Origin: Lysobacteraceae bacterium
GTDB lineage: Bacteria; Pseudomonadota; Gammaproteobacteria; Xanthomonadales; Wenzhouxiangellaceae
Assembly: GCA_020201235.1 (NCBI GenBank)
Contig: JAIVHD010000057.1
Coordinates: forward strand, 1 to 8,854
DNA: 8,854 bases
Direction: 5' to 3'
Below are positions 8,044-8,854 of this stretch, piece by piece. The position numbers and the translations under genes were made by a program. The first letter of the stretch is position 1, and every line of letters starts with the position of its first letter. The notes beneath the pieces are model-generated. The model searched no databases and was not told where the DNA came from. It saw nothing but the letters and a program-made list of their open reading frames with translations.

Positions 8044-8854
8044 TCAGGCCTTGCTCTCGATCCAGTCCTCGACGACCTTTTCAAGAATGCCAAGCGGCAT
8101 CGAACCGTTCATCAGCACGACATTGTGAAATTCCCGAATGTCGAACTGTTCGCCAAGCCGGGTTTGTGCCCGCTCGCGCAGCTGAAGAATTTTCATCATA
8201 CCGGTCTTATAGGCTAATGCCTGGCCCGGCATCACCAGGTAGCGCTCAATCTCGGCGACCACGTCGGTGCGCGCCATGCCGGTCTTTTCAAACATGTATT
8301 CGATTGCCTGTTCGCGACTCCAGTGCTTGTAGTGCATGCCGGTATCGACCACCAGCCGAACGGCACGAAACATTTCCGCCTGCAGAGCCCCCAACTCCGA
8401 GAACGAATCAGGATGAAAGCCGGCCTCATGGGCCAGGCGCTCGGCATACAGGGCCCAGCCCTCGGCGTACGCGGTAAACGGCAGCATCTTGCGAAACATT
8501 GGCACGCCCTCGATCTGCTGGGCCAACGCGATCTGGAAGTGGTGTCCGGGGATGGCTTCGTGGTAGGCCAGGGTGCGCAAGCCAAAGCGTGGGTGTTCGT
8601 CGACGTTTTGCAGTTTGGCAAAGAATACGCCGGGTCGTGATCCATCCATGGCCGGCGGTTGGTAATAGGCTCCGGCCGAACCTTCCTCGCTGAATTCCGG
8701 AACGCGCTTGACCTGCACGCCGGCGCGCGGTCGAACGTCAAACCAGGCATCCAGGTTGTCGTCGGCCTCGGCGATGATCTCCTCGAAGGCGGCTAAAATT
8801 TGCGCGCGACCGGCGTCTGAATCCTCGAATAAAAACCGCGGCTCGCGGTTCAGC
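8044..8854 (-). CDS. DUF885 family putative metallopeptidase, C-terminal part; 5' end outside window
   Basis: About 269 residues of the C-terminal part of a DUF885 protein; whole members are usually about 550-620 residues. The frame is open to the window edge: residues upstream of the GTG at 8718 read FEDSDAGRAQILAAFEEIIAEADDNLDAWFDVRPRAGV, a normal DUF885 continuation, so the GTG is not the start. Family landmarks are YYQPPAMDGSRPGVFF, then the zinc-binding-like motif HEAIPGHH (codons at 8539-8562), then YAEGWALYAERLAHEAGF, and MKILQLRERAQTRLG near the end. These features suggest a zinc peptidase fold, but the substrate of most members is unknown. The N-terminus, including any signal peptide, is not visible. 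It converges on the ammonium cluster, from which the terminator at 7989-8019 separates it, and it has no evident link to it. Confidence 0.88.
   Translation of the reverse strand, partial: LNREPRFLFEDSDAGRAQILAAFEEIIAEADDNLDAWFDVRPRAGVQVKRVPEFSEEGSAGAYYQPPAMDGSRPGVFFAKLQNVDEHPRFGLRTLAYHEAIPGHHFQIALAQQIEGVPMFRKMLPFTAYAEGWALYAERLAHEAGFHPDSFSELGALQAEMFRAVRLVVDTGMHYKHWSREQAIEYMFEKTGMARTDVVAEIERYLVMPGQALAYKTGMMKILQLRERAQTRLGEQFDIREFHNVVLMNGSMPLGILEKVVEDWIESKA

Noticed and set aside
8022..8477. Plus-strand open frame of 151 codons opposite the DUF885 gene
   Set aside because: Arg/Pro/Ser-rich translation without family resemblance, antisense to a conserved gene.

Overview
The window looks like a chromosomal segment of a GC-rich Proteobacterium, most likely a gammaproteobacterium. 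This rests on the protein families present and on the E. coli-like NtrC/sigma-54 signals, not on a species match. There is no sign of phage, transposons, CRISPR arrays, tRNA or rRNA. All seven protein-coding loci belong to recognisable families.

Layout. (1) Positions 1-319 hold the 3' part of a YnfA/UPF0060 small membrane protein, which converges on the next gene. (2) Positions 342-5252 hold an inorganic-carbon uptake locus. A NhaR-like LysR regulator on the minus strand is divergent from dabB (Mrp/NuoL-like membrane subunit) and dabA (DUF2309/UPF0753, beta-carbonic-anhydrase-like subunit). The divergent gap carries an ATTC-N11-GAAT inverted repeat next to a fair sigma-70-like promoter for dabB. 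(3) Positions 5253-7962 hold a nitrogen-control cluster. Two NtrC-type sites lie about 31 bp apart, followed by a near-consensus -24/-12 sigma-54 promoter, then a TorF-family outer-membrane porin, a PII protein (GlnK type) and an ammonium transporter, closed by a strong rho-independent terminator. (4) Positions 8044-8854 hold the C-terminal part of a DUF885 putative metallopeptidase on the minus strand, running off the window.

How they work together. DabA and DabB should convert CO2 to bicarbonate in the cytoplasm, driven by an ion gradient, with the LysR protein as the likely controller. The porin, GlnK and Amt would form a nitrogen-starvation response: outer-membrane passage, ammonium conduction across the inner membrane, and gating by PII. 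The two modules sit side by side in the same direction, but the second has its own promoter.

The most notable anomaly is in the ammonium transporter. Its reading frame breaks at about 7730, and the conserved segment that should carry the second pore histidine is missing. Either the strain has a broken Amt or the sequence has an assembly or base-call error. I found no previously undescribed system. The best leads are the sigma-54/NtrC control of a TorF porin with glnK-amt, the amt lesion, and the LysR-dabBA regulatory region.
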